This document shows, piece by piece, positions 1 through 9,786 of a stretch of DNA of 42,702 nucleotides (position 1 is its first letter; each line of letters begins with the position of its first letter). The notes below the pieces were generated by a model. The model saw nothing but the letters and a program-made list of their open reading frames with translations. It made no database searches and was not told the origin of the DNA. This DNA comes from Marinobacterium arenosum (GTDB lineage Bacteria; Pseudomonadota; Gammaproteobacteria; Pseudomonadales; Balneatricaceae): the NCBI RefSeq assembly GCF_019795155.1, contig NZ_JAILYN010000042.1, forward strand, positions 1-42,702, written 5' to 3'. The translations under genes and the position numbers were made by a program.

Positions 1-515
1 GGGCCTCATCTACAGGGCAGTCTTTTCGACTTCGCAGCCCGCCTGGCTCACCGGCTCCTTGCGATGGGCGGTAGCTAATCACCCATCAACGAGAGATACA
101 AGCAGCCCGCTCCGCGGGCGACAAGCCACGGACTCTGAAAGACCCACCGTTGGTCGCGGATAAATCCCCTCCTACAATTGAGCCGTGCCATAGCAGCCCG
201 CTTGTGATGCCGGTGGGTGCTGCGGGCGACAAGCCACGAACTCCAAAAAACCACCACCGGTCGCGGTCGGAGCCCGCTGCTACAAGAAAATCGGGGGAAA
301 AGGAATCAAAAGACCCCAAATAGAGAAGGGCCAGGCTCCCGCGGAAGCCCGACCCTCCTTGAAACCGACGCAAGCGCCGGCTGCTGATTGATGAGAGTTA
401 TGTTATTGAGCAGATAACATCGCTGGTCAGCACTCCAGCACTTCAAGCCTAGCAAAGCTTACGGCCATTTCCTACCTTAAAGGTTGGTCTTTATTCATCT
501 TCAGGTGGCTCTTTA
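1..515. other. Intergenic region downstream of recD with REP-like repeats
   Basis: I see no convincing gene here. The short reading frames in it are translations of repeats. The stretch contains at least four REP-like palindromic elements (listed separately). An imperfect hairpin lies at about 326-357, with arms AGGG-GGCT and AGCC-CCCT around a GCGG loop and two mismatches. It could end the recD transcript, but it lacks a clean U-run, so no terminator is claimed. Positions 380-515 are less GC-rich, with no recognisable element except the start of the 22-bp tandem repeat at 516. Confidence 0.6.
102..283 (-). repeat. Cluster of GTAG-type REP-like palindromic elements
   Basis: Read on the minus strand, two copies begin with GTAG: 175-152 (GTAGGAGGGGATTTATCCG, then CGACC) and 283-259 (GTAGCAGCGGGCTCCGACCG, then CGACC). 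Two further palindromes, GCCCGC-tcc-GCGGGC at 105-119 and GCAGCCCGC...GCGGGC near 196-224, are each followed by the shared string GACAAGCCACG. Related copies occur at 11112-11254 and 11380-11403. A 5' GTAG followed by an imperfect palindrome is the signature of REP sequences mobilised by RAYT transposases. No RAYT gene is visible in this window. Confidence 0.6.
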
Positions 516-591
516 CACAACCGCTGAGGGCTTACTCCAGAACCGCTGAGGGCTCACTCCACAACAGCTGAGGGCTCACTCCACAACAGCT
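516..591. repeat. 22-bp tandem repeat (about 3.5 units) spanning the recD stop
   Basis: Units lie at 526-547, 548-569 and 570-591, with a partial copy at 516-525. The plus-strand unit is GAGGGCTCACTCCACAACAG followed by CT. Units 548-569 and 570-591 are identical; 526-547 differs at three positions. Because 22 is not a multiple of 3, each copy changes the reading frame. The recD stop codon (554-556) falls inside the second full unit from the gene side. Confidence 0.9.
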
Positions 592-2422
592 GGTGCAGAC
601 CACCGCTGCGTTGGGTACGACGCCGCACACCGGCAGCGAGTACCTCGGCATTGCTGTACAGCTCGCAACGCTGCTTGGCCCGGGTGATGCCGGTGTAGAC
701 CAGCTCGCGGGTCAGTACCGGCGTGTCATCGCTCGGCAGCACCATCAGCACCCGATCGAACTCCGAGCCCTGGCTCTTGTGGATAGTCATCGCATACACC
801 GTCTGGTGCTCCGGCAAGCGGCTTGGCAACACCGGCCGTGGTTCGCCCTGCTGATCGAACCAGACCCGCAAGGCACCGTCGGCGTCCGGCAGTGCGATAC
901 CGATGTCGCCGTTGAACAGGTTCAGCGCCGGCTCGTTGCGGCTGATCATCACCGGCCGGCCGACATACCAGAGGCTATCGCTGCGGATCAGCCCGGCCCG
1001 GCTCAGCGCCTGCTCGACCGCTTCGTTCAGCCCGGCCACACCGAACGGCCCCTCCCGCAACGCGCAGAGCAGCTGGCACTGGCCAAACAATCGCAGAACC
1101 TGCTCCGGCCCCGCCCCTTCGCCGATCGCCAGCAGATAGTCGCGATAGCCGTTCACAGCCTGACCGATCAACTTGCGGTAACCGCTGTCATCGGCCGGGG
1201 TCAGCTCGATATCCGCGTAACCCTCCTGCAGCACCTGTTGGAGACGGCTCAGGTCGCCGTCGTTGACCGCTCTCGCCAGGTGGCCGATGCCACTCTGGGC
1301 ATGGAAGCGATAGCTCTTGTGCAGCAGCGCCAGGCAGTCGGCAATTGTTCTGTCGCCGTCCGGTTCAGGCAGATCCGCAGTGCCTGCTACTTGTCCTGGC
1401 AGATCGCAGCTGTCAGCCAGCAGCTGGGCCAACGCGGGCGAGTAGCGCGGTACACCGCTGCCGCAGATATCCCCCAACACCCCACCCGCCTCAACCGAGG
1501 CCAGCTGATCGCGGTCGCCAATCAAAAGCAGCTGGGCATCGGCCGGCAGCGCATCGAGCAGCCGCGCCATCAGCGGCAGGTCGACCATCGACGCCTCGTC
1601 GACCACCAGCAGATCGAGGTGCAACGGATTGTCACGGTGGTGGCGGAAACGGCGGGTACCGGGCAGACTGCCGAGCAACCGGTGCAGGGTCGACGCCTCC
1701 TCCGGGATCAGCTGGCGGATCTGCTCCGTCACCGGCAGTTTGTCGCGGGCATTGGCGATCGACTCGGCCAGCCGCGCCGCCGCCTTGCCGGTCGGTGCCG
1801 CCAGCCGGATTAGCGGTTGCCGCCCCTGGCCAAGAGCATGCTCCAGCCAGAGCGCCAGCATCTTGACCACCGTAGTGGTCTTGCCGGTACCCGGACCGCC
1901 ACTGATCACCGCCAGCCGATGGCTCAGCGCCACCGCTGCGGCCACCCGTTGCCAATCCGGCGACTCGTCGCCGCTGAACAGCCGGTCCAGCGCCGCGCGC
2001 AGCCACTGGCCGTCGACCGGCTCAGCCCGCGCCCGCAGCCGCAGGCCGGCCGCCACCTGTTGCTCATACTGCCAGTAGCGGTACAGGTAGAGCGCACCGT
2101 TGGCCCGTACCAACGGCGTCGGCACGCTACCATCCCCCAGTAGCAACTGATCCGGCTGCAGTTCGCTCAGCCCGGCGCGCCGGCAGAGCGATGCCAGCAG
2201 CGGCGACCAGTGCTCCAGCGGTCGCTCCAACGGCAGGCAGCTGTGGCCCTCCCCCAACGCCTCGCTGACCAGCGCCGCCGCCAGCTGCAGCCGCTCGTCA
2301 CCGCCCTGCTGGCCGATAAAGCGGGCGAACTGAAGATCCAGCGGTCGCAGCTCGCGTTTTTCCAGCGCTCTATTCAGCAATGTATCCAGCGGTGACAACA
2401 CGCTCGCTTGCTGTGGGTTCAT
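554..2422 (-). CDS. recD: RecBCD exonuclease V subunit RecD (alpha)
   Basis: This is the 5'-3' superfamily 1 helicase subunit of the RecBCD double-strand-break repair and DNA-degradation enzyme. The 622-residue protein is close to the usual RecD length. It has Walker A GGPGTGKTT at residues 175-183, a Walker B LLVVDEASMVD, motif III LLLIGDRDQLASVEAGG, a C-terminal UvrD-like motif MTIHKSQGSEFDRVLMVLP and the motif VI arginine in YTGITRAK. The start ATG overlaps the recB stop as ATGA, so translation is probably coupled. The last residues (about SAVVE) are encoded by a 22-bp tandem repeat, so the extreme C-terminus is likely recent and not conserved. It is the last gene of the recC-recB-recD unit. 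Confidence 0.95.
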   Translation of the reverse strand: MNPQQASVLSPLDTLLNRALEKRELRPLDLQFARFIGQQGGDERLQLAAALVSEALGEGHSCLPLERPLEHWSPLLASLCRRAGLSELQPDQLLLGDGSVPTPLVRANGALYLYRYWQYEQQVAAGLRLRARAEPVDGQWLRAALDRLFSGDESPDWQRVAAAVALSHRLAVISGGPGTGKTTTVVKMLALWLEHALGQGRQPLIRLAAPTGKAAARLAESIANARDKLPVTEQIRQLIPEEASTLHRLLGSLPGTRRFRHHRDNPLHLDLLVVDEASMVDLPLMARLLDALPADAQLLLIGDRDQLASVEAGGVLGDICGSGVPRYSPALAQLLADSCDLPGQVAGTADLPEPDGDRTIADCLALLHKSYRFHAQSGIGHLARAVNDGDLSRLQQVLQEGYADIELTPADDSGYRKLIGQAVNGYRDYLLAIGEGAGPEQVLRLFGQCQLLCALREGPFGVAGLNEAVEQALSRAGLIRSDSLWYVGRPVMISRNEPALNLFNGDIGIALPDADGALRVWFDQQGEPRPVLPSRLPEHQTVYAMTIHKSQGSEFDRVLMVLPSDDTPVLTRELVYTGITRAKQRCELYSNAEVLAAGVRRRTQRSGGLHQLLWSEPSAVVE

Positions 2423-5400
2423 TCGGCACCTCCGTGAAACATCCGGTCCAGCTGTTCGATCAGCACGCTATCGGGTCGGCTGAAGTAAACTCCGTTACCG
2501 CTACCGGCCTGCATACCACGCAGGAACAGGTAGAACACCCCGCCGAAGTGACGCTCCGGTTGGTAGTCCGGCAACCGCTGCGCCAGCAGCCGGTGCAACG
2601 CCAGGCTGTAGAGTTGGTACTGCAGGTCGTAGCGGTGTTCGATCATCGCCTGGGCCAGCGACTCGCCGCTGTAATCCTCCGGCCGATCCCCCAGGTGGTT
2701 GGATTTGTAGTCGGCGATGTAATAGCGCCCGTCGACCCGGAACACCAGGTCGATAAAGCCCTTCAGCATCCCCTTCAGCTGCTCGAACTGCAGTTCACCG
2801 GCCCGCCCGCTGAGCGGGTCGTGCTGACGCAATAACCGATTGAGCCGGCCGGCATCGAGCCGCTCAACCGGCAGCATGAACTCCATCTCCACCTGGCGGT
2901 CATCGTCGCTCAGCCCGGCCAGCCGCAGACCGTTGCCGTCCAGGTCGGCCTGCAGCACATCATGACGCAGCTGCAGCAGCACCGATTGCCAGCGGCCGTT
3001 CTGGTCCGGGTCATAACCTTCGTTGACCAGCTGGTGCGCCAGCCAGTCTGCGGCCTCGTCATCACCCTGGCGGTCGAACGACAGCTCCTCGAACAGGCTG
3101 TGCAGGAAGGTACCGGCACGGGCGCCACGCGGGAAGCTGTAGATGCTGTCCTGCTCATCGTCGGACACCGGCTGTTCGAGTCGCTCGGCGGCCACCTCCA
3201 GGTCCAGCCCCGGCATCACCACCTCCGGCGCCACCGCCGCCGCGCCATGACCGCCACTATGAGCGCCGCCCTGGCTCAGCGCCGAGTAGCTGGACAGCCG
3301 CCAGTCGCGGTTGATCTGGCCGTCGAAACGGCGCGCCTGCAGCTCAGCGGCCGGGCTCTGTTCGGCACTGGCGAACAGCTCGGCCTGCTGCACCGACTGC
3401 GGCGGCTCGTCCACCGCGATGCCATGGGCTTCACCGTCGAGCGCCGCCAGTGCGTCCGGCAGTTCGCGCTCGGCGCGCTGCAGCAGATGGCCCAATGCCG
3501 AACGGTGCAGCTGGCTGCTGCGGGCATTGCCGACCTTCAGGTCGGTGACGCCGACATAGCAGCGGTAGACCGCCCGGGTCAGCGCCACGTAGAGTAGCCG
3601 CAGCTCTTCGGCCAACCGCTCGCCGTCGGCCTTTGCCAGGTCTTCTTCGTTGTTGTCCAGCGACCAGACCGGCAGCCCCTCGTCATGGAAGAAGGCGCTG
3701 CGGGCGGCGCGGAAATCGCTGGCGAACGGCAGGAACACCACCGGATACTCCAGCCCCTTGGATTTATGAATGGTTACCACGGTGACCAGGTTACGGTCGC
3801 TCTCCAGCCGCAACAGCTGGTCATCGGCCGCGCCGCCGGCCTGGTGCAGTTGATCGACCAGCCAGCGCAGCAGGCCGGCCAGCCCTTCGATACGGGTACT
3901 GGCCTGCTGCAGCAGTTCGCCCAGGTGCAACAGGTCGGTCAACCGGCGCTCACCGCCGGGCTGCTGCAACAGCTGCACCGCCAGTTGGCGGCGGTGGATC
4001 AGCCGGTGCAGCATCGGCAGCACGCCAAGCCGCAGCCAGCAGTCGCGGTATTCGCCGAACTCGTTGACCGCCGCCTCCCAGGCCTGCTCGTCGCTGTTCA
4101 GTGTCTCCAGCGCCGGCACATCCAGCTGCAGCAGCGGACAGGCCAGCGCGGCACGCAGTGCCCGTTCGTCGTTGGGTTCCTGTACTGCCAGCAGGATGCG
4201 GTACAGATCGACCGCTTCGGCACTGGCGAACACACTGTCGCGGTTACTGAGGTAGACACAGGGGATCTGCCGCTCGGCCAGCGCATCGCGGATGGCGTCA
4301 GCCTCGTAGCGGTCGCGCACCAGCACCGCGATCTCGCCGGCCTGCAGCGGTGCTTGGCCGATCTGCACGTCGCCGGCCAGCAACCGCTCGATCTCGCAGG
4401 CGGTGGCGGCGGCGTAGCGGCTGCGGTAGTCGCCGCGCGACAGCAGCTGGTCGCAGTGCCAGAACTGCAGCGCCGGCAACGGCCGGCCGGCCTGGGTCAT
4501 CGGCGTTTTGTCCGCCTTGCCGGCGGCCCGTACCGGCTGGAATGGGATATCCGCATCGTAGATGAACGGCGCCGGGCACTGTTGAAACAGCCGGTTGACG
4601 GCGCTGATCATCGCCTGGGTGGAGCGCCAGTTGGTATCCAGCGTATAGGGCTGGGCGACGCTGCGGCGGGCCTGGATATAGGTGAAGATATCGGCGCCGC
4701 GGAAGGCGTAGATCGCCTGCTTGGGGTCACCGATCATGATCAGCCCGCAACCGGGCCGGTCGGTGTACAGGCTGCTGAAGATTCGGTACTGCAGCGGGTC
4801 GGTATCCTGGAACTCGTCGATCAGCGCCACCGGGAACTGGCTGCGGATCGCCTGTGCCAGCAGCCCCTGACCGTCGGACTGCAAGGCCCGGTCGAGACCA
4901 CTGAGCAGGTCGTCGAACGCCAGAAGCCGCTGCTCCGCCTTGGCCTGCGCCAATGAGCGCTGCACCTGGCCAAAGGCCCGTTGCAGGATCATCTCGCGCA
5001 ACGGCACCTCGCCGGCCAACAGCGCCTCCACCTGCTCGAACAGGGTATGTTGCGGCGGATTACTGGCCGACGCCTCGTCCAACTGCGGCTGGCTGAAGCG
5101 CTCCAACGCCTTGCGCTGATCCTTGCTTGGTTCGCCCTCGCCGGCGACGAACTCGTCGACCTTGGCCAGCCACTCCGGTATCCGCTTCTTGGTATAACTG
5201 CGCTTGTTGACGCCGGAGCCGGCAATCAGTGCCGCCAGGTCGTCCTGGTTCTGCCGCCAGACGGATCGGAACGCCTGCAGCTGCTCGGCACGGCGCCGAT
5301 AGGCGGCCACCAGGTCGTTATCGGCCAGGTTCGGCCGCAACTGCAGCTGCGGGGTGTGCAGATAGGCGCGCAGTTCGGACAGCAGTTCGTCGGGGGTCGG

Positions 5401-5955
5401 CCAGTGGCTCAACAACTGGACACCGATGCCGTCCGGCAAGCGGTACAGCGTGCGGCGCCAGAAATCGAGCAGCGCCTGGCGCAGCCAGGGGGTTTCGTCG
5501 GTGATCAGCTCGGTCTCGAACAGGCCGCCGCTCTCGAACGCATGCTGGCGCAGCATCCGCTGACAGAAACCGTGGATGGTGAAGATCGCCGCCTCGTCCA
5601 TCTGCCGGCTGGCCATCTCCAGCAGCGCGACCGCCCTCTCCCGCTCCGGGTAGCTGTCGACCAGCGTCTGGATCAGCGGATCGGCCGCCTGGCCGCGCTG
5701 GAAGGCGCGCCTCGCCTCGCTGATTCGGCTGCGGATACGGTCGCGCAGCTCCTCGGTGGCCGCCTCGGTAAAGGTCACCACCAGAATCTGCTCCGGCCCC
5801 AGCGGCTTGCCATCGGACGCCTCGGACAGCCCCAGCAGCAGCCGCAGGTAGAGCGCGGTAATGGTGTAGGTCTTGCCGGTGCCGGCGCTGGCCTCGATCA
5901 GCTGCAGGCCGGTCAGCGGAAAGCTGAGCGGTTCCAGTTTCAGTGCATCAGTCAT
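2419..5955 (-). CDS. recB: RecBCD exonuclease V subunit RecB (beta)
   Basis: This is the 3'-5' helicase and the only nuclease subunit of RecBCD; it also loads RecA after Chi. I chose the ATG at 5955 (MTDALKLEPLSF, 1178 residues). A longer frame to 6081 exists, but it overlaps recC heavily and its extra residues are not RecB-like. Walker A EASAGTGKTYT lies at residues 21-31, with FTEAATEELRDRI, IDEFQDTDP (Walker B) and TIHKSKGLEYPVVFLPF following. The C-terminal nuclease domain shows GTFLHSLFEEL, GFIDLVFR and YYIADYKSNHLG, giving the expected His, Asp and Lys metal-site residues. The start overlaps the recC stop by 8 bp and the stop overlaps recD by 4 bp. Confidence 0.96.
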   Translation of the reverse strand: MTDALKLEPLSFPLTGLQLIEASAGTGKTYTITALYLRLLLGLSEASDGKPLGPEQILVVTFTEAATEELRDRIRSRISEARRAFQRGQAADPLIQTLVDSYPERERAVALLEMASRQMDEAAIFTIHGFCQRMLRQHAFESGGLFETELITDETPWLRQALLDFWRRTLYRLPDGIGVQLLSHWPTPDELLSELRAYLHTPQLQLRPNLADNDLVAAYRRRAEQLQAFRSVWRQNQDDLAALIAGSGVNKRSYTKKRIPEWLAKVDEFVAGEGEPSKDQRKALERFSQPQLDEASASNPPQHTLFEQVEALLAGEVPLREMILQRAFGQVQRSLAQAKAEQRLLAFDDLLSGLDRALQSDGQGLLAQAIRSQFPVALIDEFQDTDPLQYRIFSSLYTDRPGCGLIMIGDPKQAIYAFRGADIFTYIQARRSVAQPYTLDTNWRSTQAMISAVNRLFQQCPAPFIYDADIPFQPVRAAGKADKTPMTQAGRPLPALQFWHCDQLLSRGDYRSRYAAATACEIERLLAGDVQIGQAPLQAGEIAVLVRDRYEADAIRDALAERQIPCVYLSNRDSVFASAEAVDLYRILLAVQEPNDERALRAALACPLLQLDVPALETLNSDEQAWEAAVNEFGEYRDCWLRLGVLPMLHRLIHRRQLAVQLLQQPGGERRLTDLLHLGELLQQASTRIEGLAGLLRWLVDQLHQAGGAADDQLLRLESDRNLVTVVTIHKSKGLEYPVVFLPFASDFRAARSAFFHDEGLPVWSLDNNEEDLAKADGERLAEELRLLYVALTRAVYRCYVGVTDLKVGNARSSQLHRSALGHLLQRAERELPDALAALDGEAHGIAVDEPPQSVQQAELFASAEQSPAAELQARRFDGQINRDWRLSSYSALSQGGAHSGGHGAAAVAPEVVMPGLDLEVAAERLEQPVSDDEQDSIYSFPRGARAGTFLHSLFEELSFDRQGDDEAADWLAHQLVNEGYDPDQNGRWQSVLLQLRHDVLQADLDGNGLRLAGLSDDDRQVEMEFMLPVERLDAGRLNRLLRQHDPLSGRAGELQFEQLKGMLKGFIDLVFRVDGRYYIADYKSNHLGDRPEDYSGESLAQAMIEHRYDLQYQLYSLALHRLLAQRLPDYQPERHFGGVFYLFLRGMQAGSGNGVYFSRPDSVLIEQLDRMFHGGAE

Positions 5956-8900
5956 CCTGGCTCTCCTCCAGCCGAGCCACCATCGGCGGTAACAGTTCAT
6001 CACTGCAGCGCTGCAGGCCGGGCCAGTACTGCCGGAAGACCGGATACACCCGGCTGATATAGGGGTCTTCCACCACGCCATGGCTGTTGAAGCCGCCGCT
6101 GAAGCGCTTGTCCGCTTCCGCTTTGGCGCGCTCCTCCCCCTTCGGCAGATTGGCGATATAGGCCCAGCCGGTCTGCGGGTCGAACGGCAGCGGCCGGGTC
6201 AGCCCTTGCTGCCAGAACGCCAGCAATCGCTGCAGCTCGGCCTGCGCCTCGCTCGGCGCCAGCGGCTGGAACAGCGCATGGCCGGACAAGCCGCGATAGA
6301 CGCTGGCCTCGGCCACCGGGTACTGGGCGCAGTAGACCAAGTGTTCGAGCCAGCACAGCAACCGGTCGCGGCCCTGCAGCTGCGACGGTCGGTAGCGCAC
6401 CAGCCGGCCGCCGTACAGATCGTCCAGCCAGCCGGTTAGGCTGATAGACGTTTGCTCGAGTTCGGAATTCAGTTTCAGCGTCAGCCGGATCTCCAGCCGT
6501 TGACGCGGCCCTTCGCACCAGGGCGCCAGTTTCTCGGCCAGTTCGCTGCTGTCGCGACGCAGTTTGGCCAGCCGCTGCTGACCGGCGCTGCCCAGCGGCA
6601 ACAGCCCCTCGGCCTGCAACAGCTGGTCGATCGGCTCCAGCGGCTGACCGGCCAGCGCAGCCTGCAGGTAGCGCTGCTTGATCAGGTAATCGTCCAGCCC
6701 GGCGACGCTAAACGGCTCCTCGTCCTCCGATTGCTGGGCCGGCGGATCGAACACCACCTTGAGCCGTTCACGGAAGAAGTAGGCCGCCGGATTACGGAAG
6801 AAACGCAGCAGTTCGGCCAGTTCCAGCTCCTCCGGCATGACCAGCGGCAGCGGATGGGGCTGGAACGGCGGTTGCGGCTGCTGTTCGGCGCCGGCCACCG
6901 GCAGCCACTCGGCGGCGTAGCTGAACAGCCGGCTGTCGGTATCGAAGTAACTTGGGCTGAACGGGGTCAGCGGGTGCTCACAGACCAGCGCCTGGCGCAG
7001 TGCCGCGCCGCTGTCATCCGGCGCCAGCGGCTGGTCGCCGTCACGCACGAAGCTGTCGGCGCAGTAGTCGAGCAGCTCGTTAACCAGCACCGAGGGCACC
7101 TTTTCGCGGTTATCCTGGATCGCCCGGCCGATGTAGCTGATATAGAACCGCTGGCGGGCGGCGAGCAGCGCCTCCAGGAACAGGTAGCGATCGTCGTCGC
7201 GGCGCGAACGGTCGCCGCGGCGCGGCTGGCTGTTCATCAGGTCGAAGCCCAGCGGCGGCATCGAGCGCGGATAGACGCCGTCGTTCATGCCGAGCAGACA
7301 GACCACCCGGAACGGGATCGAGCGCATCGGCATCAGGGTACAGAAGTTGACCGCGCCGATCATGAAGCGCTGGCTGGCCCGCTGCTGGCTCAATGCGTCG
7401 TTCAGGTAGTCGCGCAGAATGACCGCATCGAGCGATTCGTCGAAGGCGGCGTCGCTATGCTGCTGTTGCAGCCGTTCCAACACCTTGCGGATCTCGCTGA
7501 GCGCCGCCTCGTCACTGTCATCCGGCAGATAGGCACGGGCCAACAGCTGGTTGATCCGTGCGCCCCACTCCGCCAGCGGCTGGCGGCCCTGGAACAGCGT
7601 GCAGCAGTCGCGCAACAGATCGATAAAGTCGGCCAGCCGGCCAAGGATCGCCGCGTCCAGCCCCTCGACATCACCATAGGGGGCGATCTGCTGCCAGGGG
7701 CCCTCCTGCTCGCCGAGTGCGTAACCGGCCAGCATCCGGTCCAGGCCGAAACGCCAGCTGTTCTGGGCAAACGCCGGCAGTTCCAGCGCGGCGCGGTCGT
7801 CAGCGTCCAGCCCCCAGCGGATCTGCACCTGCTCGATCCAGTGGCGCAGCAGGTCGAACGCCTCCTGGTCCAACTCGAAGCGGCGCATCACCGCCGGCAG
7901 TTCCAGCAATTCCAGCACCTCGGACACCGGCAGGCGGCTATCCGGCAGCGCCAACAGGCGCAGGAAGTTCTGCAGCAACGGACTTTCCTGTTGTAGCGAG
8001 CGGTCGGAGATCGAGTAAGGAATGCGCCGCTCCTTGGGCGCATTGCCGAACACCGCCTCGATGTAGGGCGCATAGGCGGCCACATCCGGCATCATCACGA
8101 TCACATCGCGCGGGCTGAGGCTGCCGTCGTCGGCGAACATCGCCAGCAGCTGATCGTGCAGCACCTCGACCTCGCGCAACGGGCTGTGACAGCTGTGCAG
8201 TACCAGCGAGTCGTCCTCCGGCCGCCAAGTGGTCTTGTAGTCGCTGCGCTCGGGCGGCGGCGACGGCAGCCGGCTACGATCCTCCAGGTTGAGGATATCG
8301 CGCTGCAGCGCGGCCAGCAGATTGTCGCCCTCCGGCGGCACGAACAGGTCGATCTCCTCCACCCCCATACTCTGTAGCAGGTAGAGGTAGTCGCGGCCCA
8401 GCTTGCCCATCGACGCCAGCAGCGGGTTGCCCTGCTCGAAATAGCTGGCCGGGTTGACGCCCGGCTTGTCGAACCAGCGCCGGTTGATGCGGGCGATCTG
8501 CTTGCTGTCGAGAATCTCGCCCCAGTAGTAACGGCAGGGGTTGGCGATCATCAGGTGGACGTCGGTACGTTGACCCAGCGCGCGCAATGCCTCCAGGGTA
8601 TGTTGCGGCAGCGCCGAGATACCGAAAATAAATAGCCGCTCAGGCAACTGGCCGCTGCGGCCAGCCCCCATCAACGCATCGGTAAACGCCTGCAGCATAT
8701 TGGCGCGGTGCCAGTGCGGCTGGCCGAGCGCCTCGGTTCGGGCCTGCAACGCCCGCCACAGGATCGGCTGCCAGGGCTGTTCGGCGGCACCCAGATCGCC
8801 ACCCTGTTGCCAGTCCTCGATCCAGTCCGGCCGGTACATCAGGTACTGGTCGAAGATATCAGCCACCTTGGCGGCCAGCTGGTAGCGCTTGACGCCCTGG

Positions 8901-9256
8901 TCGTCATCCTCCAGATATTGGCGCAACGGTGCGAAGGCCGGATCGTCCAACTGCTGCGGCAGCAGCTCCATCAACTTCCAGCTCATCGCCTCCTTGTCGA
9001 ACGCCGAGCGCTCCGGCACACCATCGAGTACCGCGGCGAACTGCTGCCACAGGAACGAGGCCGGCAGCGGAAAGTCTATCGAGGCGGCGATGCCCAGCGA
9101 TTCGGCCAGCTCAAGCTTCAGCCACTGGGCCATGCCGGGACTCTGCACCAGGATGGTTTCTCTGACGAACGGATCGGTGAGCGGCTGGCGTGCAATCACC
9201 TGCACCAGCAGATCTTTCAACAGATCCAGCGCATTGGAGTGATAAATCTGAAACAT
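5948..9256 (-). CDS. recC: RecBCD exonuclease V subunit RecC (gamma)
   Basis: RecC forms the scaffold of RecBCD, splits the DNA strands and recognises Chi. The 1102-residue product has a typical RecC length and begins MFQIYHSNALDLL. It carries characteristic segments such as ILVQSPGMAQWLKLELAE, HSCHSPLREVEVLHDQLL, FCTLMPMRSIPFRVVCLLGM and DLMNSQPRRGDRSRRDDDRYLFLE (shown split: DLMNSQPRRG, then DRSRRDDDRY). RecC is a degenerate helicase, so the absence of a Walker A motif is expected. It follows a small unknown gene by 70 bp and overlaps recB by 8 bp. The ribosome-binding site before the ATG is weak (AGGGACG). Confidence 0.94.
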   Translation of the reverse strand: MFQIYHSNALDLLKDLLVQVIARQPLTDPFVRETILVQSPGMAQWLKLELAESLGIAASIDFPLPASFLWQQFAAVLDGVPERSAFDKEAMSWKLMELLPQQLDDPAFAPLRQYLEDDDQGVKRYQLAAKVADIFDQYLMYRPDWIEDWQQGGDLGAAEQPWQPILWRALQARTEALGQPHWHRANMLQAFTDALMGAGRSGQLPERLFIFGISALPQHTLEALRALGQRTDVHLMIANPCRYYWGEILDSKQIARINRRWFDKPGVNPASYFEQGNPLLASMGKLGRDYLYLLQSMGVEEIDLFVPPEGDNLLAALQRDILNLEDRSRLPSPPPERSDYKTTWRPEDDSLVLHSCHSPLREVEVLHDQLLAMFADDGSLSPRDVIVMMPDVAAYAPYIEAVFGNAPKERRIPYSISDRSLQQESPLLQNFLRLLALPDSRLPVSEVLELLELPAVMRRFELDQEAFDLLRHWIEQVQIRWGLDADDRAALELPAFAQNSWRFGLDRMLAGYALGEQEGPWQQIAPYGDVEGLDAAILGRLADFIDLLRDCCTLFQGRQPLAEWGARINQLLARAYLPDDSDEAALSEIRKVLERLQQQHSDAAFDESLDAVILRDYLNDALSQQRASQRFMIGAVNFCTLMPMRSIPFRVVCLLGMNDGVYPRSMPPLGFDLMNSQPRRGDRSRRDDDRYLFLEALLAARQRFYISYIGRAIQDNREKVPSVLVNELLDYCADSFVRDGDQPLAPDDSGAALRQALVCEHPLTPFSPSYFDTDSRLFSYAAEWLPVAGAEQQPQPPFQPHPLPLVMPEELELAELLRFFRNPAAYFFRERLKVVFDPPAQQSEDEEPFSVAGLDDYLIKQRYLQAALAGQPLEPIDQLLQAEGLLPLGSAGQQRLAKLRRDSSELAEKLAPWCEGPRQRLEIRLTLKLNSELEQTSISLTGWLDDLYGGRLVRYRPSQLQGRDRLLCWLEHLVYCAQYPVAEASVYRGLSGHALFQPLAPSEAQAELQRLLAFWQQGLTRPLPFDPQTGWAYIANLPKGEERAKAEADKRFSGGFNSHGVVEDPYISRVYPVFRQYWPGLQRCSDELLPPMVARLEESQDD

Positions 9257-9326
9257 GTGGGCGTCCCTGGACTTGGTCGGACCAGTTTACCCGATTGGGA
9301 CTGCCGGGCGGGAGAGCGTTAGCCGG

Positions 9327-9542
9327 CTATTCAGGCGGCAGGCTGCCGTCGGGTATGTGCACTGTGCTGGGTGGGATTTCCCCAAAGCCCTCCTCCAGGG
9401 TCCACAGGGTATGGCCCTGCTCCACCCGCACCACCCCGTCAAAGCGCTGGCGCAGGTATTCGACCGCCGCTTCAAACTCGTCGATATCGCACAGGATCAC
9501 GCCGCCGCGATCGTTATCAGTGGTAAACAGGTAACTTTTCAT
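9327..9542 (-). CDS. Small conserved-looking protein of unknown function upstream of recC
   Basis: The 71-residue acidic protein begins MKSYLFTTDNDRGGVILCD. I do not recognise the family. A good Shine-Dalgarno AGGAGGGG sits 4 nt from the ATG at 9542, which I prefer over a TTG one codon earlier. The segment EFEAAVEYLRQRF looks helical, followed by short strands (VVRVEQGHTLWTLEEGFGEI). There are no cysteine clusters, membrane segments or known catalytic motifs. It lies 70 bp upstream of recC on the same strand and may be co-transcribed with recCBD, which is the only hint of a role. Confidence 0.7.
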   Translation of the reverse strand: MKSYLFTTDNDRGGVILCDIDEFEAAVEYLRQRFDGVVRVEQGHTLWTLEEGFGEIPPSTVHIPDGSLPPE

Positions 9543-9786
9543 CAACCCCTCCTGAGGCGGGCAATCTTCTCACAAACAGCGACCGTTGCAACTGTCGCAT
9601 CGGCATAGCAGTTCAGCGGGTTACGCAAAGTTAGTAAATTCAAACGCTCGTTTACCGGAAGCAGAGCTAAACTGGTAAAGCGCAGTGCCGTTATATATAA
9701 AAATCAAACAGCTAAAGGCGCCGGCCCGGAGCAGGCCCGACCTCTCCAGCCCGCTTTATCACCGCAACCAGCCAAAGGAGAGGCAG

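Noticed and set aside
75-373. Two short minus-strand frames at the left edge
   Set aside because: They run through REP-like repeats and share their repeated text (RGLSPA); there is no ribosome-binding site.
593-9322. Long plus-strand frames opposite recD, recB and recC (up to 514 codons)
   Set aside because: Low-complexity, Gln- and Arg-rich products opposite well-supported genes, as expected for antisense frames in GC-rich DNA.
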